Shown here: positions 25,121 to 34,387 of the stretch, piece after piece | Layout of the letters: every line of letters starts with the position of its first letter | How positions within the stretch are numbered: position 1 is the stretch's first letter | From: Paracoccaceae bacterium | GTDB taxonomy: Bacteria > Pseudomonadota > Alphaproteobacteria > Rhodobacterales > Rhodobacteraceae | Assembly: GCA_030148225.1 (NCBI GenBank) | Contig: JASBTX010000029.1 | Span: 1 to 64,000 of the forward strand | Length of the DNA stretch: 64,000 bases | Direction of reading: 5' to 3' | The notes under the pieces: model-generated | The model's database searches: none | Seen by the model: only the letters and a program-made list of their open reading frames with translations | Told to the model about the DNA's origin: nothing | Translations under genes and position numbers: made by a program

Positions 25121-26224
25121 TCAGCTCAGCACCAGCGCCTCGAGATCGGACAAAAGCCCGGAACAGAAACGCTCGAATGCCGGTGCTGGCTGGCGTTGTT
25201 CGAACTGTCCGTCAAACGGATCGGGCGCATGTGCCCGGCTGCCCGAAAGCTCTTCGATCACCGCATGGCCGCAAAAGGGAACGTAAACCTCGGAGTAGCC
25301 GCCCTCATGCACCAGAACCAACCGTCCGTCGCAAAGGTCTTCGGCCACCTCCATCATCAGGCTGGTCATCTGGCGAAATGTTCCCGCCGTGGCCAGCATC
25401 CGGCCCAGAGGGTCGATGGCCGATGCGTCAAAGCCGCAGGCAACGATGATCATATCCGGTCTGAACCGCGCCAATGCCGGCAGGACCAGACGCTCTATGG
25501 TTTCAATATAGGTCGCGTGGCCCGCACCGGGTGGCAGGGGAATGTTGATATTGCACCCAAAACCGGCCCCGGCCCCACGATCATCGGCATCGCCCGTATC
25601 CAGCGGATAGTTCCGCTCTTGGTGGATGGAAACGGTCAGCACATCGTCGCGGTCGTAATATATCGCCTCTGTCCCGTTCCCGTGATGCACATCCCAGTCG
25701 ACGACGGCCACACGTTCGCTCAGACCCGACGCCATCGCGGATTCAATGGCAACCGCGATATTGGCCAACAAACAGAATCCATTCGGAAATTCGGGCAGAC
25801 AGTGATGCCCCGGCGGTCGCGACAGGGCATAAGCATTCTGATATGTGCCGTCGAGCACTGAAAACAGCGCCGCGCGCGCCAACCCTGCCGAAAGCGCCGC
25901 AATCTCGTATCCGCCCTGTCCAAAGGGCGTTCTGCGCCCCAACTCGCCCCCGCCCGCATCGGACATCTGATGAAACCTGTCCAGATAGGCCGCCGGATGC
26001 ACCCGCAACAGTTCGTCCCGGCTGGCCGGTTGGCCGCTACGCGCATCGACATCCCGGATCAAACCGGTCACATCCATCAGGTTTTTCAGCCTGCGCTTGG
26101 TTTCGGGGTTTTCGGGCAGACCACCCGCCATGGGCTGAACCAACCCGCCAACCGGCAGCGTAAAGGCATAATTGCCACCGCCATGCCAGAATGTCTTTTC
26201 ATCCCAGAAGAAACCGGTTTTCAT
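25121..26224 (-). CDS. Histone deacetylase family protein (acetylpolyamine/acetoin-utilisation type)
   Basis: 367 residues from the ATG at 26222-26224, preceded by a good GGAGG. It belongs to the zinc-dependent class II-like deacetylase family: catalytic H140/H141 (RPPGHH), zinc ligands D178 and H180 (DWDVHHGNGTE) and D266 (ACGFDAS). Bacterial members deacetylate acetylpolyamines or proteins. It is divergent from the broken DUF167 gene and heads a run with the nitroreductase and EI24 genes. Substrate not inferable from context. Confidence 0.9.
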   Translation of the reverse strand: MKTGFFWDEKTFWHGGGNYAFTLPVGGLVQPMAGGLPENPETKRRLKNLMDVTGLIRDVDARSGQPASRDELLRVHPAAYLDRFHQMSDAGGGELGRRTPFGQGGYEIAALSAGLARAALFSVLDGTYQNAYALSRPPGHHCLPEFPNGFCLLANIAVAIESAMASGLSERVAVVDWDVHHGNGTEAIYYDRDDVLTVSIHQERNYPLDTGDADDRGAGAGFGCNINIPLPPGAGHATYIETIERLVLPALARFRPDMIIVACGFDASAIDPLGRMLATAGTFRQMTSLMMEVAEDLCDGRLVLVHEGGYSEVYVPFCGHAVIEELSGSRAHAPDPFDGQFEQRQPAPAFERFCSGLLSDLEALVLS

Positions 26225-26257
26225 GAGGGGCCTCCGCAATCTCCGCGACCAACACCT

Positions 26258-26530
26258 ATGGCAAAGCAACCCATCGAACCAGAGCTTGTTGCGCTGTTCC
26301 GGCCCGGCAGGGAAATCCTCGTCCGTGTCAAAGCCGCTGCATCGCGAAACATGGTGGAGATGCGCGACGGGTGCGTTCTGATCCGGGTGACCGCCGCACC
26401 CGAGCGCGGCAAGGCCAATGCCGCTGTTCTCAAGCTCTTGTCTTAAGCATTGGGTGTGGCCAAATCACGCCTCTGCATCGTCAGAGGCCACAGCAATCCC
26501 GAGAAGATCATTCGGCTGGACGAAATCTGA
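26258..26530 (+). pseudogene. DUF167 (YggU-type) gene interrupted by one in-frame stop
   Basis: The reading frame from ATG 26258 encodes a DUF167 protein (PGREILVRVKAAASRN, then VTAAPERGKANAAVLKLLS) and meets TAA at 26444-26446. The same frame continues after it without any shift as ALGVAKSRLCIVRGHSNPEKI and ends at TGA 26528-26530, giving the full family length of about 90 residues. The stop sits where the family usually has lysine, so one A-to-T change (AAA to TAA) explains it. It may be a recent nonsense mutation or a sequencing error. DUF167 function is unknown. Confidence 0.8.
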
Positions 26531-26535
26531 CGGGT

Positions 26536-26775
26536 TTACCGCCGAACGACCCGCGTACGATACACCCCTTCGGGCAAATCCAGCGCTGCCCCCAGATCAC
26601 GCACCATCTGCAGCGACAGCGTGATCTTTTGTACCCGGTCCGTTCGCGGATCAAGCTGCTCGAGCGTTACACAATCCTCGAACGCATTCAGGACGATATC
26701 TTCCTGAAGCGTGGTATTTCCTTCATCGACCAGGGTGATCACCGTGGCGTCGAATTCGTGCTCAATCGTAAACAT
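26536..26775 (-). CDS. Conserved-looking hypothetical protein, 79 residues
   Basis: A small acidic protein (MFTIEHEFDATVITLVDEG...) ending LPEGVYRTRVVRR. The codon usage fits the genome and it lies 6 nt from the end of the convergent DUF167 gene. No signal peptide, membrane span or known motif is seen. The beta-rich pattern with D-E-G-N-T-T and the length suggest a small single-domain protein; I do not recognise the family. Confidence 0.6.
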   Translation of the reverse strand: MFTIEHEFDATVITLVDEGNTTLQEDIVLNAFEDCVTLEQLDPRTDRVQKITLSLQMVRDLGAALDLPEGVYRTRVVRR

Positions 26776-26836
26776 GAGGTGAATTTAGGGTGCAGAACGG
26801 GGATAGGCCAGCGAAACCACCCGGCCCGGTCGAAGA

Positions 26837-28657
26837 TCACGCCGCCTTGACCCCTGCCATCAACAGACCGCGCACAAACCGCTCCCCACCTTCGGTGTTC
26901 AGCCCCGGATATCCCGCGTCATAAAGCGACGCGACGGTGAACTCGGGTTCGATCTTGCGCAGCCGCTCCAGCAGGGATTCGGCGCGCTCCTGCTCGCCGA
27001 CCTGCGCATAACAGGACACCAGAAACCGCAGGATCGAATTGAACTCGGGGCGTTGGCTCAGCGCCTGTTCACCTGCCGAAATGGCCGTCTGCGGGTCCCC
27101 CGAGAATGTGGCGCTCAGACAAACGGTCGTGTCGAAATAGTAGCGATAGCGCGAATTCTGCGCCAGGTGGCGCGCCCAGCGCGCCTTTTTCAGCGCGCGC
27201 CAGGGTTCCCCGGTATAGGAATGCAGCATCGCGTTCAGATCCCACGCCAGCGACTCGATGGGATTGAGGCGCACCGCCTGATCGAAAAGCGCCTGTGCCG
27301 TGACGAAATCATTGGAGATATAGGAAAATATATGCCCGGCCAGCGCGTTGGTCAGTGCGTTCTGCCGATCCAGTTCCAGCGCCTTGCGCGCGGCATATAT
27401 CGCCTCGTCCACGATGGGTTTATCTTCGGGTGTGAACCGCTGACCCACGCGAAAGCTCAACAAAAACGCAAGCCATGCAAACCCCTGGGAACTTGGCCTT
27501 TTCTGGATGATATGCCTGAGCAGAACCTCGGCGTCATCCAGATCGTCGCGGCTAAGCAGAAATATTTTTTCAACAGCCGAAAGGATCAACGGACATTGTG
27601 GCCCGCGCAGCGTCGGACGGTTTTGCAGAAACGCCGTTTTCAGCGTTTCGACCGTTTCGGCGAGCAAGGCATGCAGGTCGGCATCATCACCGTTTTCGAT
27701 ATTGTTGACGACGGTGTTTTTCGATCCGGTCCAGCAGCCGCTGCCATCGGGATGCAGAACCGACATCCGAAACAGGACCGTTTGCCCCTGCTGCACGATC
27801 TCGGGTTTGACCAGATATGCCGTCTCATTGGTCGGGCGCACCGCCGACAGCCCTGCTGTTTCCCGATCATTTGTCAGCGACAGATCGGTAACGTCAATTT
27901 CCTCGGTATCCAGAAGCGCCTTGATCAGATGGTGCATTAGTCTCGGCAGAACTTTCGCCGCATAACTCTCGGCGCCGACAAACGCGGCCGGCATGATGAA
28001 CACCTGCCGCCGGTCGCGGGTCCGGGGAACATTCTGCAATCGGGACCGCGCCGTCAGAAACGCCGCGGGCGGTGTTCTGAGGCGGCTATGTGTTTTGCCC
28101 GTCTCGCGCGTCTCTGCCGTCTCGAACCGCGCCTTCCAGATCTGGCGCTCTTTCTCTGCCCATCTGACAAAGGCGGGGCAGGTGACATTGATGCCGTCCA
28201 GAAAGGTGGACGTCATCTGAACCGCACCCACATGCGGGGCGATACGGCGCGGGTTTTGCGGCGCCACCAGTTCCCAGACATCCACCTCGATCCGGTCAAG
28301 CCTCAGGCTGACGCGATCATTGTCGGTAACCAGCAATTCCCCGGCAAAAGGACCCAGTGCCGTGCGGATCGACGACAGCGCCGAACGCAGGCTGGCCAGA
28401 CCCTGGGCGGGAGTGGCATCCTGCCACAGAATCTCGGTCAGCCATTCGCGCGAACATGATGCCTGTGGCGACAACGCCAGAAGGGCAAGGATCGCGCGCG
28501 CCTTCTTGGGGCGCGGCGTCCGCTCCTTGCCAGTCGGATCAACAAGGTTCAGCGGACCAATCAGATAGAGCCTGCTTGCAGGTGGCGCGTCTTGCCGGTT
28601 GGCCGGCATATCACCGGTCAGGCTGATCACGGCCTTGCGCTCCATTGGCGGCAACAT
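26837..28657 (-). CDS. Winged-helix (SARP/BTAD-like) transcriptional regulator with C-terminal TPR-type region
   Basis: 606 residues. Residues about 28-130 (LYLIGPLNLVDPTG, RPKKARAILALLALSP, SREWLTEILWQD, ASLRSALSSIRTALG) match the OmpR-type winged helix of SARP regulators, followed by a spacer and a C-terminal helical repeat region from about 365 (KAFELD-like units: ARKALELDRQNALTNALAGHI in part, AQALFDQAVRLNPIESLAWD) typical of TPR proteins. The middle segment carries no cyclase motif. The ATG at 28655-28657 has no clear ribosome binding site. Targets are unknown; upstream DNA is AT-rich. Confidence 0.72.
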   Translation of the reverse strand: MLPPMERKAVISLTGDMPANRQDAPPASRLYLIGPLNLVDPTGKERTPRPKKARAILALLALSPQASCSREWLTEILWQDATPAQGLASLRSALSSIRTALGPFAGELLVTDNDRVSLRLDRIEVDVWELVAPQNPRRIAPHVGAVQMTSTFLDGINVTCPAFVRWAEKERQIWKARFETAETRETGKTHSRLRTPPAAFLTARSRLQNVPRTRDRRQVFIMPAAFVGAESYAAKVLPRLMHHLIKALLDTEEIDVTDLSLTNDRETAGLSAVRPTNETAYLVKPEIVQQGQTVLFRMSVLHPDGSGCWTGSKNTVVNNIENGDDADLHALLAETVETLKTAFLQNRPTLRGPQCPLILSAVEKIFLLSRDDLDDAEVLLRHIIQKRPSSQGFAWLAFLLSFRVGQRFTPEDKPIVDEAIYAARKALELDRQNALTNALAGHIFSYISNDFVTAQALFDQAVRLNPIESLAWDLNAMLHSYTGEPWRALKKARWARHLAQNSRYRYYFDTTVCLSATFSGDPQTAISAGEQALSQRPEFNSILRFLVSCYAQVGEQERAESLLERLRKIEPEFTVASLYDAGYPGLNTEGGERFVRGLLMAGVKAA

Positions 28658-28764
28658 TTCGCAAAAATACTTGGTTTCAAAATGTATCCACCCGAACTTC
28701 TGGATGTTTTCATAGGGTTATCATATGTTAATATCCCGTGATCACGAAGACGTTCACCGAAATG

Positions 28765-30186
28765 TTACCAGTTGAGGTCGGGCGGCCTGCGGCCCGGCCA
28801 GTCGGTGGCGTGATGATAGAATTGCCCAAGTTCAAGCACATCGCGGTCGCGCCCGTAGGGGCCAATGATCTGCAGGCCCATAGGCAGGCCCGACGCATCA
28901 AAGCCCGCGGGAACATTCAGAACCGGCAACCCCAGAAGTGACGCGGGTACGACCACCTCCATCCAGCGATGATACGTGTCCATCGCGATACGGTTAATAC
29001 GGGTCGGATACTCGGTCTCGATCGGAAACGGAAAAACCTGTGCCGAAGGCAGGACAAGCGCGTCATAATCTTCAAACAGCCGTGTCGCCGCACTCTGCCA
29101 GGCGGCCCGGTCTTCAAGTGCGCGCCGAATGTCTTCACCCGACATATCGCGACCCCTGTCCATTTCCCACAGCACCGCTGATCTGGTGACCGCGCGGGCG
29201 GCATCGGACGAAATGTCGTTCACACGCTTGGCATGAATGGAAAACGACCGCAGCGTTGTCCAGCTTGACCAGATCCTGCCCAGCGGATGCGTGGGCGTCA
29301 CCGGTTCGACCACGCAGCCCGCATCAGCAAAAACCGTCAGCGCCTGCTGGCAGAGATCAAGTATCCCCGGCTCAAACGGCATCGCCCCGCCCCAATCCCC
29401 CAGCCAGGCAATCCGTTTGCCCGCAGGGTCACGGGTTTGCGGCAGGTCGGTGCCAACATCCAACCCCCCGAAAAGATCAGAGATCGGCTGACGCATCTGG
29501 GTACGCAGCAGCAAGTAGAGATCGTCAATCGTTCGGCCCATCGGCCCGCAGGTCGACAATGTGTCGATGAACGTACAACCCTTTGATTCGTCAGGTGCAA
29601 CGACGCCCCAGCTGGGCCGGAACCCATAGATATTGTTATAGGCTGCCGGGTTCCTAAGCGATCCCATCATGTCTGACCCGTCTGCCACCGCCAGCATGCG
29701 CAACGCCACACCCGCGGCTGCCCCGCCCGATGAACCCCCGGCGCTGCGGGTCTTGTCATACGCCCCGCCCGTCGCGCCGTGCACCTTGTTGAAACTATGC
29801 GAGCCATAGCCCCATTCCGGCGTGTTCGTCTTGCCGATGATTATCGCCCCCGCCGCCCTGATCCGGGCCACCATCTCGCTATCGGCATCGGGAATGAAAT
29901 CAGCATAGAGAGGAGAGCCATGGGTGGTCCTCAGGCCCATGGTCTCTTCCAGATCCTTGACGGCAAAGGGTATCCCGTGCAGCCATCCCCGGCGCGGAGC
30001 ATCCTCTGCCGCGCGCGCCTCGGCCATCAACGCATCATGATCGCGCAGGCTGACAATCGCGTTGTAATTGGGGTTCAGCCTGTCGATGCGTTCAAGCGTT
30101 GCCGCCATGACCTCAGAGGGGGATATCTGCCCGCGCCGAATAGCCTCTGACAATTCCAGCGCAGAAAGGGCCGTTATGTCGCTCAT
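28765..30186 (-). CDS. Amidase (amidase-signature family)
   Basis: 473-residue hydrolase of the amidase-signature family with the Ser-cisSer-Lys triad in place: K77 (FAVKDLE), S152 (GGSSGG) and S176 (GSDMMGSLRNP). The N-terminus and family length are normal. It hydrolyses a carboxamide, but the substrate is not predictable; it is not GatA, because the GatCAB partners are absent. It overlaps the preceding FkbM gene by 4 nt and is the last gene of a VOC-sulfatase-methyltransferase-amidase run. Confidence 0.88.
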   Translation of the reverse strand: MSDITALSALELSEAIRRGQISPSEVMAATLERIDRLNPNYNAIVSLRDHDALMAEARAAEDAPRRGWLHGIPFAVKDLEETMGLRTTHGSPLYADFIPDADSEMVARIRAAGAIIIGKTNTPEWGYGSHSFNKVHGATGGAYDKTRSAGGSSGGAAAGVALRMLAVADGSDMMGSLRNPAAYNNIYGFRPSWGVVAPDESKGCTFIDTLSTCGPMGRTIDDLYLLLRTQMRQPISDLFGGLDVGTDLPQTRDPAGKRIAWLGDWGGAMPFEPGILDLCQQALTVFADAGCVVEPVTPTHPLGRIWSSWTTLRSFSIHAKRVNDISSDAARAVTRSAVLWEMDRGRDMSGEDIRRALEDRAAWQSAATRLFEDYDALVLPSAQVFPFPIETEYPTRINRIAMDTYHRWMEVVVPASLLGLPVLNVPAGFDASGLPMGLQIIGPYGRDRDVLELGQFYHHATDWPGRRPPDLNW

Positions 30187-30950
30187 CGTGTCAGGACATA
30201 GATATCATCGACGCCGCAGAACTCGGCCAGCCGATAGCCATTGGCGCGCATCAGCTCCGGTATTTCGGGTGCGCGCGCGTTGTTTTCGATGCTCCAGACG
30301 CGGATATTGAAGGCATCGAACGGGAAATTTCGCATGATCTCCAGTTCGCCGCCCTCAACATCCAGCGACAGGTAATCCACCTCGCGCAAGCCATGCTCGG
30401 CCAACAGATCGGGCAATGTCCGCGTCTCTACGGTGATCACCTTTTCCTTGTGGCGCGGGTTTGCGCGAACCTTTTCCAACAGCGCGGCGTCATAGGTCGC
30501 CAGAAAGCCGCTCATCTGGCGATAACCTTCCTCGATCTGAAGAAACTCCATTTCACCTGTCTGCGCCGCCACCCCCACACCCAGACATTCACACCGACGG
30601 CAGGACCGCGCCGCATCAAGCATTTCGGGAACCGGCTCGACAAGGATGCCGGACCAGTTCCTGAACATCTCGAAAAACAGGGAATTCGACCCGGTCACAC
30701 CGTCATAACCGCCGATATCGACAAAAACGCCTTCGGTTTTCTCATGCATCAGCGACTGATCCACAAAATGATCCTGACCTGATTGCGAAAAATAGGGCCC
30801 GACCCTGCCCAGCATTTTCAATACCTGCCACCGGGTATTGTTCAGCTGGGACCGGCGGCGGCCCTTTTCGCGGGTGAGTTCATCGGCCAGTTCCCGGTCA
30901 GCCTGGCCAAGCAGGGATTGCGCCTGTTGCAACTTATCTGAAATCGACAT
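30183..30950 (-). CDS. FkbM family methyltransferase
   Basis: 255 residues from the ATG at 30948-30950. The SAM-binding core is visible: EGVFVDIGGYDGVTGSNSLFFE, LVEPVPEM and the late VDYLSLDVEGGELEIMRNFP and VWSIENN. The first 60 residues are charged and helical. FkbM enzymes O-methylate sugars or polyketides. The frame opens earlier (31055), but the upstream 35 residues overlap the sulfatase end and are Arg/Cys-rich. Its stop overlaps the amidase start, so the two are probably co-translated. Confidence 0.85.
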   Translation of the reverse strand: MSISDKLQQAQSLLGQADRELADELTREKGRRRSQLNNTRWQVLKMLGRVGPYFSQSGQDHFVDQSLMHEKTEGVFVDIGGYDGVTGSNSLFFEMFRNWSGILVEPVPEMLDAARSCRRCECLGVGVAAQTGEMEFLQIEEGYRQMSGFLATYDAALLEKVRANPRHKEKVITVETRTLPDLLAEHGLREVDYLSLDVEGGELEIMRNFPFDAFNIRVWSIENNARAPEIPELMRANGYRLAEFCGVDDIYVLTR

Positions 30951-31027
30951 GCCCGACCTGTTGTGTTTGCGCTCAACCTTTTCCGAGCGCGCGCATCGCG
31001 TCAAGCATTGCCGCGGCCAATACGGCC

Positions 31028-32656
31028 TCAGCCTTCGGCATTGTCCATTTTCCACGCGTCCAGCAGCCGCGGTAGCGCGACTGACCAGTCCATGACGCCC
31101 ACCCTTTCGGCCCAGGCCGCATAATCGCGCAGCAATTGCGCCTCGGTCGCACCACCGCGCCCCGACAGATCGTTCAGTTCCGTCCGGTCGGTTTCCATGT
31201 CGTAAAGTTCCCAGTCATGCCCGTATCGCCGCACGAGCTTGTACGGGCCTGCCCTGATGGCGGCATTCCCCTCATGCTCAAAAAATATCGGCTCCTCACG
31301 CGTCCAGTCCTCTCCGCGCAACAGCGGCAACAGGCTCTGCCCCTCGGCGGGTTGAATGTCAGAACCGCCAAGCTCGGCCAGATAGGGTGCGCCGGTCGCC
31401 TCGAGTATCGTAGGTAGGATATCAACGACGTGACAGGCGGCATGGGCAGCGGGCCGGGGCTCAAATGCACGCGGCCAATGCGCGACCAGCGGTGTCGAAA
31501 TACCCCCTTCGTGCACGTAATGCTTGAACAGCCGGAAAGGTGCGTTCGAGACATTCGCCCATGGCTTATCATAGCTCTGATAGCTTAGCGCGCCACCCGG
31601 CATGACATCAGGGCGGTTACCCATCGTGATCCGTTGGCCATCATGGGTGGTATCGGGAAAAAACTTGGCCCAGCCATCCTCGGCCATGAACTCGGCACAG
31701 CCGCCATTATCGGACAGAAACAGGATCAGCGTATTCTCGAACTGGTCCAGCCGTTTCAGGGCGGCCAGCAGCCGGCCGATGGATTGATCCATCCGGTCCA
31801 CCATCGCGGCATAGGTCGCCATTTTCCGCGCTTCCCAGTCGCGGTTTTTCTCATCGCTCCAGGCGTGAACCTCGCTATCGCGGGGCGAGATCTGCCAGTT
31901 GGTCTGAAAAAGACCCATCGCGTTCATCGTCTCGTGGCGGGCCGTGCGGATCGCATCCCAACCACCCTGATAGCTGGTCTCATAACGGGCGATATCCTCG
32001 GGGTGGGCATGCAGGGGCCAGTGCGGCGCGGTATGGGCAAGATAAAGGAAAAACGGCACCTCATCCGATACGGCCTCACCGATCATGCCAATCGCCTTGT
32101 CGGTGATCGCATCGGTAAAATAGAAATCATCGGGGAAAACATCGACGCGGCTGTCATCTTCGAGCATGTAATGCGGTGAAAAGAAATGGGTGACGCCGTC
32201 GACGATCCCGTAAAACCGGTCAAAGCCGCGTTGGCGCGGCGTCGGGTGGTCGACATCCCCGACCCGCCAGCTGTCGACCTCTCGTGCCATGAAATCCCCG
32301 GCGACGTGCCATTTGCCCGACATCAGCGTGCGATAGCCGCTGGCGCGCAGATGCTCGGCGATCGTGGCGCTGTCGTTGCGCAAAGACCCCTGATAGGCCG
32401 GGGTGCCCAGATGCGCCCCCATATGCCCGACCCCCGCCTGATGCGGATAGAGCCCCGTCAACAGCGACGCGCGTGTCGGGCAACAGCGTGCGCAGTTATA
32501 CATCGCCGTCAGCATGCGGCCCCCTGCCGCCAGCGCGTCGATATTGGGTGTACGGATTTCGGACCCGGTGATACCCAGATCGGCAAAACCAAGGTCATCG
32601 GCCAGGATCAGAATGACATTTGGGCGCGTGTTCCCCTGTTTTCCGGCATGATCCAT
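31028..32656 (-). CDS. Type I sulfatase (arylsulfatase family)
   Basis: 542 residues from the ATG at 32654-32656. The formylglycine signature is present with C58 as the residue to be converted (C58-C59-P60-T61-R62, followed by ASLLTG), and metal-binding D20-D21 lie in ILADDLGFADLG. The active-site KWH is seen in MSGKWHVAG. No signal peptide is found, so it is probably cytoplasmic. It needs a formylglycine-generating enzyme, not found in this window. A GTG at 32665 is a poorer start. Substrate unknown. Confidence 0.9.
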   Translation of the reverse strand: MDHAGKQGNTRPNVILILADDLGFADLGITGSEIRTPNIDALAAGGRMLTAMYNCARCCPTRASLLTGLYPHQAGVGHMGAHLGTPAYQGSLRNDSATIAEHLRASGYRTLMSGKWHVAGDFMAREVDSWRVGDVDHPTPRQRGFDRFYGIVDGVTHFFSPHYMLEDDSRVDVFPDDFYFTDAITDKAIGMIGEAVSDEVPFFLYLAHTAPHWPLHAHPEDIARYETSYQGGWDAIRTARHETMNAMGLFQTNWQISPRDSEVHAWSDEKNRDWEARKMATYAAMVDRMDQSIGRLLAALKRLDQFENTLILFLSDNGGCAEFMAEDGWAKFFPDTTHDGQRITMGNRPDVMPGGALSYQSYDKPWANVSNAPFRLFKHYVHEGGISTPLVAHWPRAFEPRPAAHAACHVVDILPTILEATGAPYLAELGGSDIQPAEGQSLLPLLRGEDWTREEPIFFEHEGNAAIRAGPYKLVRRYGHDWELYDMETDRTELNDLSGRGGATEAQLLRDYAAWAERVGVMDWSVALPRLLDAWKMDNAEG

Positions 32657-32713
32657 AAGCGCCACTTTATGGCGCCGCTGCCGTAGAACAAGCGAAATGA
32701 CAGGCGGCGGGCC

Positions 32714-33139
32714 TTATCCGTCGCCGGTGACTTCCTGGTGAACCTCGATGATATTGCCCTCGGGGTCCTGAAAAAACACCTGATGCCACGACCGTGCGAA
32801 TGCCGTGCCATAGTCGGAATAGGGAATGCCGTTTTCTCTCAGAATTTGCAGCAAGGCGTCGAGATCATCGGTGCGAAACGCGATATGCCCGCGCTCTACC
32901 GGGTTGATCACCTGACCGTTCTTGAACGCAACTTCCAGATTTCGCTCGGCCAGATGCATCTGCATCACCCCATCCGTGGCAAAGCGGATCTGCCCGCTGT
33001 AGCCCTGATCTTCGGTCTCTTCGGTCCGGGGAAAGTTTTCCGCCGCGATGTCATCAAGCCCAAGGATATTGGTGTAGAAATGATGCAAACGATCCACGTC
33101 CTCGGACACGTAGTTGATATGGTGAAATTCAAGCTTCAT
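32714..33139 (-). CDS. VOC family (glyoxalase/dioxygenase-fold) protein
   Basis: 141 residues from the ATG at 33137-33139 with GGAAAGAG upstream. A single VOC module pattern is visible: LEFHHINYVSEDVDRLHHFY with a metal-type His, GQIRFATDGVMQMHL, RGHIAFRTDDLDALLQIL and a terminal VFFQDPEGNIIEVHQ with Glu. It could be a lyase, dioxygenase or epimerase. It sits upstream of the sulfatase on the same strand and may belong with the sulfatase-FkbM-amidase run. Confidence 0.82.
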   Translation of the reverse strand: MKLEFHHINYVSEDVDRLHHFYTNILGLDDIAAENFPRTEETEDQGYSGQIRFATDGVMQMHLAERNLEVAFKNGQVINPVERGHIAFRTDDLDALLQILRENGIPYSDYGTAFARSWHQVFFQDPEGNIIEVHQEVTGDG

Positions 33140-33344
33140 GTCGGGCGGTTCTCTTTCCGGTTGCAGGTGCGCAGGCGTTGTCACGGTCTACCCCAAACTG
33201 CCGCCGGGAACACCCGTTTTCAGCCGGGTCGGTCGACAATCATGCCTGACGCCGCGAATTCAGTCTCTGCGCGTGATCCTGCCAATTCCTGCGTTTGATC
33301 TGATTGCGCGAAAAGTGCAGAGGGGCAATACCGAACACTATTGC

Positions 33345-34382
33345 CTAGATGATTTCGTCCTCATCAAACATTGGATCATCTTCGAGCTGCAATTCCAGAT
33401 CTTCGACCGTTCCTTCTGCGCGTGCGATTGATTTGACTCGTCCAACGTGGAAAATCGCGTCACCCTCGTTGACGATGGGCATGACCGCACGCCCAACGAC
33501 AATACCGGAAAACGGCGACAGAACTTCTTGCTCTTGCTCGCCAAAAGGGTCGGAGACCACTGCGAGTAGTTCCCCTTCACGCACGAGCGATCCGTCATTC
33601 TTGAAGATACGCAACAGCCCGCCCATCGGCGCTCTGACCCACTTGCTCGAAGTGCAAAATTGCGGCGGCGCTTTGGGCGACGACACACCACGCTTTGCGA
33701 TCATTCCCTTGTGATGCATGACGCGGAGAACGCCTGCGACCCCGGCCCGGATCGAAAACTCGTCAAACCGCAAACCCTCTCCGGCTTCGAACAACAGGAT
33801 TGGCTTGCCGATTTTCTTGGCTTCGCCACGTAGCGACCCGTCGCGCAACGGCGACTTCATGACTACGGGGGCACCAAAGACCCGCGCCAAATCTTCTGTT
33901 TCGGGGTCCTCGGATGAAATTCGCACCTGCGGGTAGTTTGTTCGGTGGATCGCTGCCGAGTGGATATCAATGCCAAGCTCTGACGGTTCGACAATCTTGG
34001 AGAGAAACTGATGGGCGAGACGCGCTGCCAAAGATCCGGTTTGGCTGCCCGGAAACACCCGGTTCAGATCGCGCCGGTCAGGAAGATATCGCGAGTGGTT
34101 GATTAACCCGTAGGCATTGACAATGGGGACCGCCAGCAGCGTACCTGCCATGGTCTTCAGGGATTTTGATGCCAGGACCCGGCGGATCACTTCAACCCCG
34201 ATGACCTCATCGCCATGGATACCGCCACTGACAAACATGACCGGGCCGGGTTTTCTGCCATGCACAACATGCACGGACATTGAGATCGGCGTGTGATCCG
34301 ACAATACGCTCACGGGGATATCCACGGTTCGTCGTGAACCAGGAGCGATCTTCTCGCCGCAAATCTCGAAAGGCTCTCGCAT
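33345..34382 (-). CDS. Succinylglutamate desuccinylase/aspartoacylase family zinc hydrolase
   Basis: 345 residues of the AstE/AspA branch of M14-like zinc hydrolases: H56 and E59 (GGIHGDE), H141 (DIHSA) and a catalytic Glu in LLFEAGEG (about 199). The C-terminal 100 residues form a biotinyl-lipoyl-like barrel (GGLLRIFKNDGSLVREGELL, SPFSGIVVGRA). No arginine-succinyltransferase genes are near, so arginine degradation is unlikely. The start is 5 nt from the rimK stop, and it is probably the third gene of the RimB-RimK cassette. It might trim the glutamate chains added by RimK; that is inference. Confidence 0.82.
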   Translation of the reverse strand: MREPFEICGEKIAPGSRRTVDIPVSVLSDHTPISMSVHVVHGRKPGPVMFVSGGIHGDEVIGVEVIRRVLASKSLKTMAGTLLAVPIVNAYGLINHSRYLPDRRDLNRVFPGSQTGSLAARLAHQFLSKIVEPSELGIDIHSAAIHRTNYPQVRISSEDPETEDLARVFGAPVVMKSPLRDGSLRGEAKKIGKPILLFEAGEGLRFDEFSIRAGVAGVLRVMHHKGMIAKRGVSSPKAPPQFCTSSKWVRAPMGGLLRIFKNDGSLVREGELLAVVSDPFGEQEQEVLSPFSGIVVGRAVMPIVNEGDAIFHVGRVKSIARAEGTVEDLELQLEDDPMFDEDEII

Positions 34383-34387
34383 TCAGC

